DNA of 64,000 bases, taken from Euborellia annulipes (taxonomy: Eukaryota; Arthropoda; Insecta; Dermaptera; Anisolabididae). The first letter of the stretch is position 1; every line of letters begins with the position of its first letter. Below are positions 22,323-34,763 of this stretch, piece by piece. The position numbers and the translations under genes were made by a program. The notes under the pieces were generated by a model. It did no database searches, was not told where the DNA came from, and saw only the letters and a list, made by a program, of their open reading frames with translations. The stretch is taken from the NCBI GenBank assembly GCA_023213315.1, contig JAKCPI010014850.1, forward strand, positions 37,729 through 101,728, in the 5' to 3' direction.

Positions 22323-23974
22323 TTTTTACTTTCTCTTACCTATATGTATATGTTAATATACATATGGGTGATTCTTTTACAAACCGAACACTTTCTGACC
22401 GACATATTTTTGATTTGGATGAAATTTTTTTACGGGTTCTATATCGAAAAAAAGAAACTTTTTCGTGCAAAGATTTTTTTGTTGCCCTAGAGCATGAACG
22501 AAAAAGTTTTCGGCTTGCATAACTCTTCTGTCTTAAGAGGTATAATTATGGGGAATATACGGTTAGAAAGAATGAGTTTTCAGCTAAAGATTTCACCATT
22601 TATTTTTTTCCTACCATTTTATTTTACCGTGCTGCGGTAAATTCTAATTTGAAAGTTTAAACCCCTGTAGATTCCGAACGGCTAATCCGATCAGACTAAA
22701 TGGGATGTCATTTGGTGCAGAAAGAAAACCTCTAATAGAATAAGTAAAAAAATCCCGAGTAATTAACTCCAAAATTGTTTTTTTCTCGAAAAACATAATT
22801 TTTAGGCAAAAAATATCGAAAAATAGCCCTAGTTGTGCAACGGATAGCTACTTGACCATAAAAGCTACATTAAATCTAAATATAGTTTTAGAAAGAGTGG
22901 TTCAATACCCCCGGACTTTTTTTCTTATTTTTGATATGACGTCATTTTACCGCATGAGATCACTTGGCGGGATTTTTTTTCAATAGTACTAATTGATTCT
23001 CCATCGATTAAAAAACCGTTATCGGTATAAAATTCGACGTAGAATGCGATGGTTATAATAAAAATGCAATACAGTTGGGGCCCCATTGTTAAAAATCGAT
23101 TTAAAGATTTCAATTGTTGATAACAATGTGAAATCTTTAATAAATTTTGGTGGAACAATTTTTTCTTAAACTTCACTCTTTTAGCTTTAAAATGGTAAAA
23201 AAGTTTTTTCCTAGCTCAAATAGAACCAGAGTTATGAATTTTTAAAAGTGAGCGTCTAAGCAGAAAATCATCAAATTTTCACATTTTCGACCCTCTCTAT
23301 TTCCCAAAATATTAAAGAAAAAAAGAAAATCCTCGCGGATGGCTATCTTTTTCGTTATAGAACCCGTAAAAAAATTTCATCCAAATCAAAAACATGTCGG
23401 TCAGAAAGTGTTCGGTTTGTAAAGAATCACCCATATATATATAGAGAGAGAAAGTATTGGATTCATGTCAAAAATTCGATGTCAAGATTTTGATGGATCT
23501 TCACGTTTTGAAGTCCCCTGAATCCGAAAAAGTGGTTTACGCGACATGGTCTGTCTGTGTGTTTGGGTTCAATTTAAAGCATGAAGAAATTGTGCTACGA
23601 GGTTGAAATTTTATATTTAATTTAGGCATAACATCCCCCCCCCCTAGGGCGTTAAAATAAGTTTTTAATCAAAATCGGCCAAAGAGTACTAGTACTTTAC
23701 TGATGTAGTTTTTCAGTTTTTTTTTTTTTTTTCGATTTTCTCAAAATTCGCTCCAACGATTTTGATTAAAATTCAAAAATCAATTAATTTTTAGATGCTC
23801 TTTAAAATGTATATTCTCATTTTGCCTTCTTCTGAAGACTACTTTACTCTTGTACTTGATAGGAAAGATATGAGAAATTGTTGCCATGTTAACAAAATAT
23901 AAATATTTTCTCATACTTAAAAATTTTATATATAAAAAGTTGTGTGCTGTGTGCCAGTCACACCACATTTTTTT
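22323..23974 (+). mobile_element. Family A element split by a nested element
   Basis: The left end TTTTTACTTTCTCTTACC starts at 22323. The left hairpin is interrupted at 22366 and resumes at 23433 with ATATATAGAGAGAGAAAGTA. The middle continues to AAAGTTGTGTGCTGTGTGCC then AGTCACACCACATTTTTT. The stretch before the right hairpin is shortened. Confidence 0.75.
22366..23432. mobile_element. 1,067-bp element with about 86-bp TIRs
   Basis: The left end reads GGGTGATTCTTTTACAAACC, GAACACTTTCTGACCGACAT and on to ACGGGTTCTAT. The right end is its inverse with only about three differences over 86 bases (ending GTTTGTAAAGAATCACCC). It sits in the TA-rich loop of a family A hairpin, with ATAT on both sides as a possible short duplication. 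The interior has no transposase-like frame. A young non-autonomous DNA transposon of unassigned superfamily. Confidence 0.75.
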
Positions 23975-24215
23975 AAATTACGAAACCTTAAAACAAAGAT
24001 ATGTCAAAAATCCTTAATGCCTCTTGTTCTAGATATCTTTTAAAATTTTGGACAATAAAAACTTCCCAGAGAAATTGGAATTAAATTGAAGACATTTGGA
24101 CATTTTAAAGAAATTTTATTATTCGATTTGTGACCTCTCAAGCTTATTAAGGCTAACGTAACAGTCAACTAATCTTGTTTGTTTTAGTAATAAGATAATA
24201 GCCCTCATCAAATCT

Positions 24216-24886
24216 AAAAATCTGGTGTGACTGGCGCACAGCACACAACTTTCTCTTACCTTCGGTAATCGAAAGTTGTGTACTGTGCTTGTCACACCAG
24301 ATTTTTCGTGTCGAAATATATTTAGTTCCCGACAGTACGGAACATATGAATTCAGATGTAAAATTTATAAGTATGGGAAAATATTTATATTTTGTTACCA
24401 TGGCAACCATTTCTCCTATCTTCCCTATGAAATACAAGAGTAAAGTGGTCTTCAGAAGATTTCAATCGCAAAATGAGAATATACATTTTAAAGAGCATCT
24501 AAAAAATAATTGATTTTTGAATTTTAAAAAAATTGTTGGAGCAAATTTTGAGAAAATCGAAAAAAACTGAAAAAGTACATCAGCAAAGTACTAGTAATCT
24601 TTGGCCGATTTCGATTAAAAGCTTATTTTTCCGGTCCCGGGGGTGTTTAACTTAAATATAAAATTTCAGCCTCCTAGCTCAATTCCTTCATGCTTAAAAT
24701 TGAACACACACACACCCACCCACCACACCCACAGACAGACCATGTCGCGAAAACCACTTTTTTGAATTCAGGGGACCTCAAAACGTGAAGATCCATCAAA
24801 ATCTCGACATCGAATTTTTGACATGAAACCAATACTTTCTCTCTATATATATTACATATATACATAGTTAAGAGAAAGTAAAAAAA
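24216..24886 (-). mobile_element. Family A element, full copy
   Basis: Complete in reverse: right hairpin AAAAATCTGGTGTGACTGGC ... CACACCAGATTTTT, middle, an ACACCCACCCACC-type microsatellite, and left end TTAAGAGAAAGTAAAAAA. The ORFs at 24165-24865 all derive from it. Confidence 0.8.
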
Positions 24887-26378
24887 GTTACCATCATACC
24901 AAAATTATAACCAAAAAGAACTAAAAACATCTCACAAAAATATTAGAAATCATCAGATAATTAAGTGGATGTAACATCGTAGAGAACCAATTATTTCACA
25001 TAAATTACACTATTGGATATCAGGGGAGTATATAGATTATTTTTCTTGGGTGAGGGGGCTAACTCATTTTTAAATATCCCCTCTCCCATACGCAAAAATA
25101 TTTTTAAAATACCGGATAAACCTGAGCCCCGATGGTTCCCCGTATATAGATTTGGAAAATTTCGGGGGAGCCTCGCCCCTGTTGGGCATAGACCCCTACT
25201 TATATCGAAGGTATGAGAAGTACTAAAAAGGAAAAATTTCAATCACTAGGCCTTTAGTTAAAGTTACGGGGAATGAAATTAACTAACTCCTGTCTTACAA
25301 CTCGTTTATGTTACCTTATTTTATATATACGTAAATATTTACAGTTACTTTATTTATCAAGAGGCAATTGTACAAGCCTCTTCTTCTTTCTCTGTGCAAC
25401 TATTAATTAAAAACTATTATTAGAATTTGCATAATAAATAGAAGTTGCTTGTCGAAAAAATAATAGAATAATAATTATTATAATTATTATAATTTTGGGA
25501 ATTGTTAATTTTAAACAATAATAATAATAATGAATCTTAATAATTTCTGGTTTATAATAAATACTTTCTCCGCATATTGTACAGTCAGTGTAAAATAAAT
25601 ATACATCCTAATAATATAATAATTATAGCTGTATAAACTGAAATGTAGGCAGATAATATTCTCATAAATATGAAAAATTTTAATTAATTAGTGCCCCATG
25701 GGTATAAACGAAAATGAACAAGTATTTGTTACGATTGTTATGAATGTATATATTTAAAAGAGTAAAAAGATTAGAACACAATTTCATTTTACTAAATAAA
25801 AGAAAACCATTTCTTAATAATAGACTCTCTTTATAATTAGGCTTTCTCTTTCATCTGTCTACATTTAACTTCCTTTCTTTTATACCGATGGACCACCTCA
25901 AAGTTTCATTAACAGTCATAGGTCAAGAGGGGATTTAATTTTAAAACAATGAATAATAAACGAAATAGCTACTACTAATTTTGAAATGGAATAAATCAAT
26001 TTGCGGAATATAAAGAACAAGATCACATCATTTGTTTGCTACAAATCTCATCCATTAGAATGAAAAGCAATGTTTTAAATTATTTTAATTTTTTGGGAAA
26101 AGTTTTTTTAGGCCCAGAGTTTTCCAAACTCGGAGGCCTGCGTTACTAGGGAGGCGAGACTAGACTGAAAGGAGGCGCGAATATTAGCCACAGTATATAA
26201 ATTTATATTTTTTAGCATTAAAAATTTTGTTTTAGAAGGCTATTATTTTATAAAATGTGGGAGGGGGCGTCATGTGAGTAAATATAATATTTTCAAAGGA
26301 GGGTTATAACATAAAGTTTGAAAACACTGTCTTAAGCTTGTAGCTTTAACGATAATATTAATGACGATATTATAATAC
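24887..26378. other. Mostly AT-rich, one GC patch
   Basis: No gene. 25021-25205 has G- and C-run patches (GGGTGAGGGGGC; GGGGGAGCCTCGCCCC) typical of a decayed DNA element, but its ends could not be defined. An ATA/ATT-rich tract follows at 25460-25535. Confidence 0.45.
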
Positions 26379-26421
26379 GTAGTAGGAAAATGGAAAGGCC
26401 GAGCAGCTAGGTTTATTTCTT

Positions 26422-26470
26422 TAATAGAGAACCCACAGCGACGTTTCAGTCGACTATGCGACCATCGTCA
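26422..26470 (-). ncRNA. Hammerhead-like motif, left arm
   Basis: On the minus strand: TGACGA, T, hairpin GGTCG-CATAG-TCGACT, GAAAC, GTC. The flanks GAACTCTAGCC and GCTGTGGGTTC can pair as a bulged stem I (AGAAC with GTTCT, AGC with GCT). The base before TGACGA is A, where hammerhead ribozymes need C, so it is probably inactive. Confidence 0.35.
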
Positions 26471-26534
26471 TGGCTAGAGTTCAGTCATTAGAAAAACCTC
26501 TCAAGTTTTTGTAATGACAGAACTCTAGCCATGA

Positions 26535-26585
26535 AGATGGTCGCATAGTCGACCAAAACGTCGCTGTGGGTTCTCTATTAAAGAA
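26535..26585 (+). ncRNA. Hammerhead-like motif, right arm
   Basis: Same motif on the plus strand: TGAAGA, T, hairpin GGTCG ... CGACC, then AAAACGTC where GAAAC is expected. More decayed than its partner in the left arm. Confidence 0.3.
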
Positions 26586-26642
26586 ATAAACCTAGAGCTG
26601 TTCGGCCTTTTATTTTTCTACTACGTATTGATTCAGCTATGG

Positions 26643-26771
26643 GTCGTTTTGATAACTCCTACCACAACAAATAGCCTCCCTAGGGGAAATACTCTTTGTC
26701 CTTCGCTATTTTAATGCGAAGGACAAACACCTGTTTTCCCCATAGGGAGGTTTTAATGTTGGGGACGACCC
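26643..26771. mobile_element. Small inverted-repeat element
   Basis: The ends GGGTCGTTTTGATAACTCC and GTTGGGGACGACCC pair. Inside is a longer hairpin, CCTCCCTAGGGGAAA ... TTTGTCCTTCGC against GCGAAGGACAAA ... TTTCCCCATAGGGAGG. It lies immediately beside the 26379-26629 palindrome. No ORF. Confidence 0.55.
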
Positions 26772-26794
26772 ATTTACCTCGTTAGCATATATTA

Positions 26795-26945
26795 TAAAAG
26801 AGAGGGTCCAGGCACATTTATTTATATCATTTGGTATCCAAATGATTTAAATAAATATTCATCGGACTGCCTGGGATCCGAACCCGCGTCGCGCGACTAT
26901 CAATATTGACATTTGTCGACACCTCTATCCTCTCGACGGGGGGAG
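26795..26945 (-). repeat. tRNA-headed SINE, head and part of body
   Basis: On the minus strand the B box reads GCGGGTTCGGATCCC, followed by CAGGCAGTCCGATG and an inverted CATTTGGTATCCAAATG element. It matches the SINE at 31085-31347. The tail domain is missing. Confidence 0.6.
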
Positions 26946-28633
26946 GGGGAGCAAGGGAGGGCAGGAAAAGTTAACTTCTCTAGGTTTTTGGCTACAATTT
27001 TTAAAATATTTTTGTGGGGGGGGGGGGATTTGAGATGTCCCTAAAAATAAATATAGGCTATATTTCTCAATTACTCAAAAGAAATAGAGTTTATATTGTA
27101 CTAGAAAGTAGATTGATAATTTATTAAAACATAGGAGAACTAAGAAATGTGTTCAGAGCGATCGAAAAGACTTCAATAAATTGAAAATTGACTTATGGAT
27201 GACCTGCAGAAATTTTAATTTTTCGTTCCTTGAAGGTAAAATTAATAAGTCCTCGAGTAATAGATCTCTTTATTTGTTCAGATTTAACAAGTTCGCATTC
27301 ATGATCAGCTCTCCAAATTCCGGGGAAATAAATCAAAATATTCATTAGAAATATTAGCCATTTTCCATGAAAAAAACTCGCATTTCTGCAGCCTTCAATT
27401 TACAAAAATCACTTTTCTTTACCTATCTTCTAGCAACTACTAACGAATAGATGTAGTATACTCCACATGGTTAAAGCTCTTCTAATAATTCCTCTTTTAA
27501 GATTTGATTAGATAAATCCGTCAGACGACATTTCAATTAAATTATAAAAAAAGAAGTGTTGAAAAGAAAATCTTGTTTGGTTTGCTATTAAACGTACATA
27601 TACATATACGGACGTATTCCTTTGGCTTGCAACGAGCCGTGGGCAATCCAGTCCCAAATGTGAGTGAAGACGAAGTGAAGTTGTCGTGAGAGGCGAAGAA
27701 GTTGCGGATTGAAATCGTGAAACGCCTCGAGACCTCCTCCTCTTTCTCTATGGAAATAATTAGACTGCCTCCTCCTCTTTCTTTCTTTCATTCTCTTTCC
27801 TCCCTTCTTATCAAATCAACGTATTTTTCGTTAAGGCGATAAAAAGCGACACCCATCCGGTGCCAATTTCTCCTTAATGGGCATCCAATACGCAGCAAAA
27901 CACTCTAGAATATCTTACCAAATGCCATTCGCTTTTAATTTGAACAGATAAATTCTACACCGACAAGATTTTACGATCCCTCTGGATGCAATTCGATTGT
28001 GTAAAAATAGGAATAAGAATTTCGAATAGTTCTCTCTGTTTTCTGTGTGTATGTGTGTGAGGGAAAGAAATGAAAGAAAGAAAAGGAAAAGGAGAGGATC
28101 AGGAATGGGTGGAGAGAATTAATCCCCCTTTACAAAAGGACATTCATAAAATTTTCCCCTTTAATTTGGCCTTGACTAGAAATAAAAAAATAGGGTAATT
28201 TAAGTGAAACCTCATCTTAATAGATATTACCAAGCACAAAATTAAATGGTACAGCTGCTCATATTATTGGGTTACTTGAATTGTTTTAAAATATTTAAAG
28301 ATCCTGTCACAAATGAAGGTAGTGCTAACACACAAATATATATTTCAATTTTAAACTTTGAAAACAAACAGAACACCAATAGGAAGTTTGTTTTTCTTGC
28401 TACTGTCAGATCACTCTAATGGTAATATCAGACGGAGAAACAAATTGTACTACTAGTACAGGCCTTTGCTTAATTGATGGTGATGAAAAGTCAGGTTTGT
28501 CATAATTGAGCGTAAGCACTATCTGCAGCCGACAACTTCAATTAATACATTTACAATTGTAGGAAAAAGAAAATTGTTTAGATTTTTGGAAGTAAATAAG
28601 AATCAATTCTGGGTGAGTTTTATAATGCATATA
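26946..28633. other. Non-coding stretch with one ORF patch
   Basis: No supported gene. 27588-27791 on the minus strand is open and less AT-rich, with a weak TTTCCATAG acceptor-like site at about 27755, but no convincing donor or motif. A G-run tract lies at about 27014-27030. Confidence 0.4.
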
Positions 28634-28890
28634 TGGACCCTGTTACGCATTAGTGTGTCAAGCGAGCTACCGAGATTTGAGAAAATTAACATTAAAGTTT
28701 TTTGTTTTCATTGGATTATATACAATATAATTTTTTTTGTCAATTTTGCAAGTAACATTAAATATAAATTTTTTTAGGACATATTTCATAAAAAAATACT
28801 ATTAATTATAGCATTTGAAACAATATTCCGTGCTTAACTCAATTTTTAATTTTTTTTGGCGCTTGACACAGTAATGCATAACAGGGTCCA
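28634..28890 (+). mobile_element. Family C MITE copy 2
   Basis: TGGACCCTGTTACGCATTAG, then TGTGTCAAGCG at the left and GCGCTTGACACAGTAATGC, then ATAACAGGGTCCA at the right. Flanked by TATA on both sides. Interior matches copy 1 closely, including ATTAAATATAAATTTTTTTA. Confidence 0.75.
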
Positions 28891-29629
28891 TATAAAGTAT
28901 TAATGTTTTTTCAGCCATTGATGAAATACGGTATTGCTGTTAATGCATCCCAAATATACAGATTATAAAACTCTCCTGAATTAATTTTTATTTACTTAGT
29001 AATTTCCTAAAAAAATTAATCTTATAAATGAAAATCTTTTAATTTGTAGAGGGAGACTGGTTTTACAATTGATCATTTCGAATATCGATTTTCTTTTTTT
29101 TTTTATATATATATACCATACATATATATTTTTATTTTCGATGAAAACTTGTGGCTTTTGTAAAAGCAAAAAAAAAAAAATTCGTTGAAAGCCGATTTTA
29201 TATATATGTGTTTGTGTTATATAGTTATTGGTTCGGAATCAAATGTAATCTATTATCCGACAGCAGAGAGTCTTTGAAGGGAACGAAGCGATTCAGCGAA
29301 ATTTCACAAGAGAAGAGAAGAAAATGCCATTTTAGGGAGGAGGACACCCGCTCACTGTTGCTGTTCTTTTTTTTGACAAAGAATGCCCAGAATTTATATA
29401 GTTTGTTGATGAGTCGACTTGGTTGTGGTCGTTTTTGAGAATGGTTCATAACTCTTGGTGATTTAACGACTCCCCAACTGGTTTTTACCACCAATCAAAA
29501 CAATTTATATCAAAATTTAGAAAATTTAGATTTATTTATAAAAATAAAATCAGAATATTTTTCTAATTAATATGCAATCTGTTTCTGACTTCATTAGGAA
29601 TAAAAGAAACATGCATTAAAATAATGTAT
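28891..29629. other. AT-rich non-coding stretch
   Basis: No supported gene. Overlapping plus (29151-29438) and minus (29225-29494) open frames have no recognisable motif. Confidence 0.45.
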
Positions 29630-29673
29630 TGGCCCGAAGGGCCTGGCAAGGAGATAGGGCAACAGCCACCAAT
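29630..29673 (+). repeat. 5S-like SINE head fragment
   Basis: TTGGCCCGAAGGGCCTGGCA then AGGAGATAGGGCAACAGCCA matches the first 35 bases of the SINE at 35312. The rest is absent and a family A scrap (TCTCTTACCCTTCGGCAAGA) follows. Confidence 0.4.
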
Positions 29674-29724
29674 ATGTTTCTCTTACCCTTCGGCAAGAGA
29701 AAGTTGTGTGCAAATATTTGTAAA

Positions 29725-30447
29725 TTTTTTACTTTCTCTTATCTCTATATATGTTAATATATAGGCTAGTATTGGATTCATGTCAAAAATTTGATGTCGA
29801 GATTTTGACGGATATACCCCTGAATACAAAAAAGTGGTTTTCCCGACATTCTCTGTCTTTCTGTGGGTCTGTCGGTCTTTCTGTGTGTCTATGAACAAAA
29901 TATCTCAAGAACGAAAAGAGCTAGGAAGTTGAAATTTTATATTTAAGTTAGGCACCCCCCCCCCCCCCTGGCACATGACACGAAGCTTTTGAACAAAATC
30001 GGTCAAAGAGTACTAGTACTTTACTGATACAATTTTTCATTTTTTTTTTTTTTTTTTCGATTTTCTCAACATTCGCTCTAACGATTTTGATTAAAATTCA
30101 AAAATCAATTATTTTTTAGATGCTCTTTAAAATGTATATTCTCATTTTGCCATTGAAATTCTCTGAAGACCACTTTACTCTTGTACTTTATTGGAAAGAT
30201 AGGAGAAATAGTTGCCTATGGTAACAAAATATAAATATTTTCTCATACTTAAAAATTTTTTAAAAAGGAAAAGAAAAAAAAAAGGGAGAAGAGAACAATA
30301 TCTTGAAATTCGAATGTGCCCTACTGTCGGAAACTAAATATATGTCAACACAAAAAATGTGGTGTTACAAGCACAGAACACAACTTTCGATTATCGAAGG
30401 TAAGAGAAAGTTGTGAGCTGTGTGACCAGTCACACCAGATTTTTTTT
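29725..30447 (+). mobile_element. Family A element, full copy
   Basis: Starts TTTTTTACTTTCTCTTATCT and ends GACCAGTCACACCAGATTTT. The GTCTTTCTGTGTG-type microsatellite and the middle are intact. A purine-rich A/G insertion lies at about 30255-30290 before GAAATTCGAATG. Confidence 0.75.
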
Positions 30448-31075
30448 ATTAATTTACACAAAAATGTACAAACATAAAATGGGAAATGGCCTCAGGCTGT
30501 CTTAAATAAATAAATAGAAAGAGGAAGAAATAAATAGAAAGATTATAAGATAGGATGATCCTTGCAGCGAGAAGAGAGATCTCTACCTCTATTCTGAGGA
30601 TTATATATATATTCTGAGAATAATATAATATAATTTTTAAATAATCAATTAATAATTGTCTTTTGTTTTCATTTGGTTCGAATGAATGGTTCTGCTTTAA
30701 AGAATACACAATACATAGCCTACAGTGCCTGACCTTAACTGCTCTTAACTTGTGGATAATTTTGAGAGTAAATTGATGACGACTGCGACGAGTCGTTGTA
30801 CAAATATCTCTCTCCATCTCTCTCTTTCTCCCACTCACTATTAACGCCAATCAAAAGGCCCTCGCAGCATCACTCATCTTTTAAATATGTCTAGTGCACT
30901 GAAAAAAATTCAGATTTTACACTTTTTTTAAAATAATTATTATATTACCAAGTCGTTTTGTGAATATAGTAGTATAATAGCAATATAAAGAGAGGAGTAA
31001 ATCTTAAGAGACCTAAACGTAGTGGATATTATCAAAAGAAAATACGCTATAATGACGATAGTATTATATATTTTT
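30448..31075. other. AT-rich non-coding stretch
   Basis: No gene supported. A 133-codon minus frame (30449-30850) is mostly low-complexity, with no start-of-gene or splice context. Confidence 0.45.
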
Positions 31076-31084
31076 TTTTTTTTT

Positions 31085-31347
31085 TTTTTTTTTAAATATT
31101 CACACTTTTTTCTCATTCACACTCACACTCACACACACATTCACACAGTCTTTTCGGCAACTTAGGCCATTTAAGACTTTTTACGATATCCGTTAATGAT
31201 AAATATACATATATGGGGTCCAGGCATTCTTATTTAAGCCATTTGGTATCCAAATGGCTTAAATAAAATCATCGGACTGTCTGGGGTCCGAACCCGCGAC
31301 GTTTGGTATAGGAGGTTAGCACGCTAACCTCTACGCCAATCCCAGTA
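31085..31347 (-). repeat. tRNA-headed SINE, complete copy
   Basis: Best copy of this family. Minus strand: A-box TTGGCGTAGAGGTTAGCGTG at about 31337, B box GCGGGTTCGGACCCC at about 31285, CAGACAGTCCGATG, the inverted element CATTTGGATACCAAATG, then CTTAAATGGCCTAAGTTGCC and GAAAAGACTGTGTGAATGTG, ending in a GTGTGAGTGTGAG tail and an A run. It has tRNA-like head, body, conserved tail and simple-repeat end. Confidence 0.7.
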
Positions 31348-32851
31348 TTATATTTAAAAGCGTTTTTAGAGATCATCGGAAAAATTTAGAGTAATTGTGA
31401 GAATAGCTGGGATAATGCCGGATTTAATTGTTGAGAGTAGAATGGGCAGCCAGAAAAAAAATGATTCTATTCTGTCAGTGTTTCGGCAGCCGTCGCGTTC
31501 TTTCTCAGAACAAAATAGGTATGATATGGGGTAAATTAAATGTCTCTTTCTATTATTGAAAGAGGAGAGATCTTTAGTTTGGCTGTTGTCCTGAGGGTCA
31601 TCCTCCTGTGGCACGCGCTTGAAACAAGGCCAAAAAAAGATTTTTTATGGTATTATTCTCTGACACTGGCACAGATAATCAATCTATTTATCGATTAATC
31701 ATTTAAAAGTAGCTGATTCTTGAGGAGATTCGTTCGTCATCTTTTAAAGATTAATAAAATAAAAAAAAGTGAATTGGTGGTTTTGGCTGCCTATCACCCA
31801 GGCAGGAAAAATGAACGGATTAAGGTCAAACAAAAGACAGAAGTAAATTTACTTTAAGGTAATTTCGGAGACTATTTACTTATTTATTTATTTCTCCTTT
31901 ATTTATTTATTTATTTCTCCTTTATAAAAAGAATAATGTAAAAGAAAATTAGAAAAAAAATTTTGGGATATGAATATAAAACCTTAAAAATCCTTGCACC
32001 TAGAGAAAATAAACGAATACCCCGGTAGGTTTGCCTATAAATTCTACAGTAAATGAAATAAATCATATAAATCCAGTTAGTAATTATCAATATAAGAAAT
32101 CACAATGATTTCTCTCAAGGAATCATCATCATAATTGAATTAAAAATTAAACAAATTTGATTTCCTCAAACGAATATGAAGGTTATTTTTATATCGAGGA
32201 GATTCTTCCTAATTTGACATAGACCTAATTAATATAAAAATAATTATAAAAAAAGAAAAAAACATGATACTTCATATTATTTACTAATTTTTTTTTTTAG
32301 TTAAAAAAAAAACAGTTAAAAATTTCCAAACCCGAAATTAGCATGAATGTGTGACCCCTCCCCTCTTAACAAGAATTATCTCTCTTTCTTTCTTTCTCTC
32401 AAAGATAATTGATATTTTCCTCAAATAGAGAGGTGGAGTCAGTTTCACGATAAACTAATAATTTAAACTTCACTTAATTAATTTACTATTAAAAAAAATA
32501 AATAAATAAAGATAAAATATATTATCCAAAAAGATAATTTTTTTTTCATTCTCTTGTTCACAGAAAGAGAGTCTGTCAAAAATATCAGATAATATTTAAA
32601 TGGTGCTTGATTGAGATATCTTATTCATAAATGTTTCATCTTTGTTTAAAAGAGAGATGGAGACAGGTTGGGAAATAAATATTTATCAAGAATTAATGTC
32701 ATTATTTTAGGGAGTGTATATAAAATTCATTGACAATTGAAACATATTGAATTATCACTAAATTTCAACTATTCCTATAGGAATATGATATGCATTATAA
32801 TGCATATCATATTAAGCTTGAGAAATAGGTATAAATAATAATAACAATAAT
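31348..32851. other. AT-rich non-coding stretch
   Basis: No supported gene. TTTA-type repeats at about 31873-31920. The 82-codon minus frame at 31366-31614 has no motif. Confidence 0.45.
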
Positions 32852-32905
32852 CAGGGGCGTAGTTAATGGGGATGGTGGAACACCCCCCCCCCAAAGTTCG
32901 GTCGA
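32852..32905 (+). mobile_element. hAT-like end fragment
   Basis: CAGGGGCGTAGTTAATGGGG followed by a C run resembles the left end of hAT-type non-autonomous elements. No right end or duplication was found. An ATA repeat follows at about 32915-32938. Confidence 0.35.
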
Positions 32906-32938
32906 GTTGGCAAAATAATAATAATAATAATAATAATG

Positions 32939-34763
32939 AATCAACTTTCTAAGACACATGGTTTTCATTTTTTGAAGTAAAAAATGTGCATTTTTACATA
33001 AATTCACACTTTTTCAAAATTTCAAACTCATTGAGGCTCGGGTAAAATTTATTCAATTTAGCTAAAAATGGCAAACATTTCTAACTAAAAAAGAAATATC
33101 ATAACAAAGCGGAAATCAATAGTTTTTTTAACGGAATAATGAGGTCATATTAGTATTTTTTTTTAATCTGAAGCCATTATAAACAGCGTTTATATCTTTT
33201 AAAATTTATTAAAACATAGGAAGCCACCCAATGATCCTCAAGGGGCCCTCTTACTGTAGCTCAAAATTTTATGGAAAAATATTAGCTTGATTTTTGTGGA
33301 AAATATTGAATGTTAATGGACTCCTCACAATGCACAAAAATAATGTACAATATTTCATGATCGATTAAACTTTTCACGATAGGAAGAACAAAATATTAAT
33401 GGGTCTGTAAAATCTTTCAAAAGTTTTTGAGAACTTTTGAACATTCAATAAAATATTGTGCAAAATTTCTCCTCACATTTTCAATATATTTTCACAAAGA
33501 CGACATCTTCAAAATCAAAATTTTTGCGTGTGAGAGCCTCTTTAAAAGTGGAAACAAGAGCTCTGTGTGCAGGATTTCTTAAAATTGCAAGATTGGAAAT
33601 AAAATGATTAACTATTAATGAATCTAGAAATATAAAAATCTATAGAGGGGCTAATAAATTTGTATAGGTTTATTTTGAGAAAATTACTAACAATTTAAAT
33701 ATTCAGTTATGCGAAATAGGAATTATTTGCGTTTTATGCGTTCAAATGTCATTTTTGGACAAATCAAGATAAAATTTCAGGACTGTGCCAGTAACCTTGA
33801 AAACCAGATCATTATATTCTAAAAAGGGCTTTATTATTAATTTCAAAAAAAAAAATCCTTGAATCTTTGAGATCTGAATCAAGAAGATTATTTACGATAT
33901 GTTGCCAAGTTGTATAAAGCATTTAAATAAAACTAGAGAAAAACGGAATCTGACATGAAAATACTCAAAAAGAAAGAGAGAGAGAGAATGCGAGTGTGTC
34001 TTTCGGAAAAAGAGGTTTCGAATTTGCATGAAGGCGTCCCGTCCGTCCGTTCTTAAAATTTCCAAGGCATTAAATGCACATTAAAATCTTGTTCCTTTTC
34101 TCACACTTTGGCATGGGATTCATTTTTATTGCTAGTGCATATGTGTGTGTGTGTGGTCGGGCCGGTCTTTGGACCTTGCTTAGGACTTCCCCCCCCACAC
34201 CTGATGATGATGATGATGATGGAGGAGTCGATCATCATTGCAAGCACCCACCTAGAAGAGACCCCAAGAACAGTTAGTTGCGGTGATCACGAATGAAAAA
34301 AAGTAAACATTTTCAAATGGAGGGGGTGGAATCTCCTCTCTCTAAGGATTGGATCAATAGATCAGAGTTGAATTGCATTAACTTTTTTTTTTTTTTTTAA
34401 TAAAAATTCATCATCACGAAAAGAGAATAACAGGAACAAGAAAAAAAAGGAGAAAATTCCAAATCAAACCCGATCAAATCAAATAGACTTGGGTAAATCG
34501 ATCTCTTTCTCTCTCTTTCTCACTAAGTTCAATCACATTGGGTGGATTTGAATAGGAAACCAATCGAATTTTTTCCCTAACCTAAATATTTTTCACCTTT
34601 TTGAATATGGCATTTTCTCTCTGGATTTGTTTCGAAACAACGGATATTTATTAATTAATAATAGTTTCCTAGATTATTGAAATAAATCAATATATTATTA
34701 ATTAAAAAGCCAAGGTTTATAAGCCACTACCACTTCTCTTAAATAAGATGTTCTACTTTTAGC
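32939..34763. other. AT-rich non-coding stretch
   Basis: No gene seen. A GT tract at about 34141-34155 and a GAT trinucleotide repeat at about 34202-34222 make the ORFs there look protein-like by chance. Confidence 0.5.

Larger units (their letters stand above)
26379..26629. mobile_element. Palindromic repeat, about 115-bp arms
   Basis: The left arm runs from TACGTAGTAGGAAAATGGAA through AGAGAACCCACAGCGACGTT and ACTATGCGACCATCGTCATG. The right arm is its inverse with a few changes. The spacer is only about 20 bases around 26492-26512. Each arm carries one hammerhead-like motif. The two arms look like two inverted copies of one retroelement end fused head to head. Confidence 0.65.

Noticed and set aside
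30449..30850. 133-codon minus-strand ORF
   Set aside because: AT-rich, low-complexity, no splice or domain evidence.
34074..34296. ORFs with poly-Asp and poly-Met stretches
   Set aside because: Generated by a GAT trinucleotide microsatellite.
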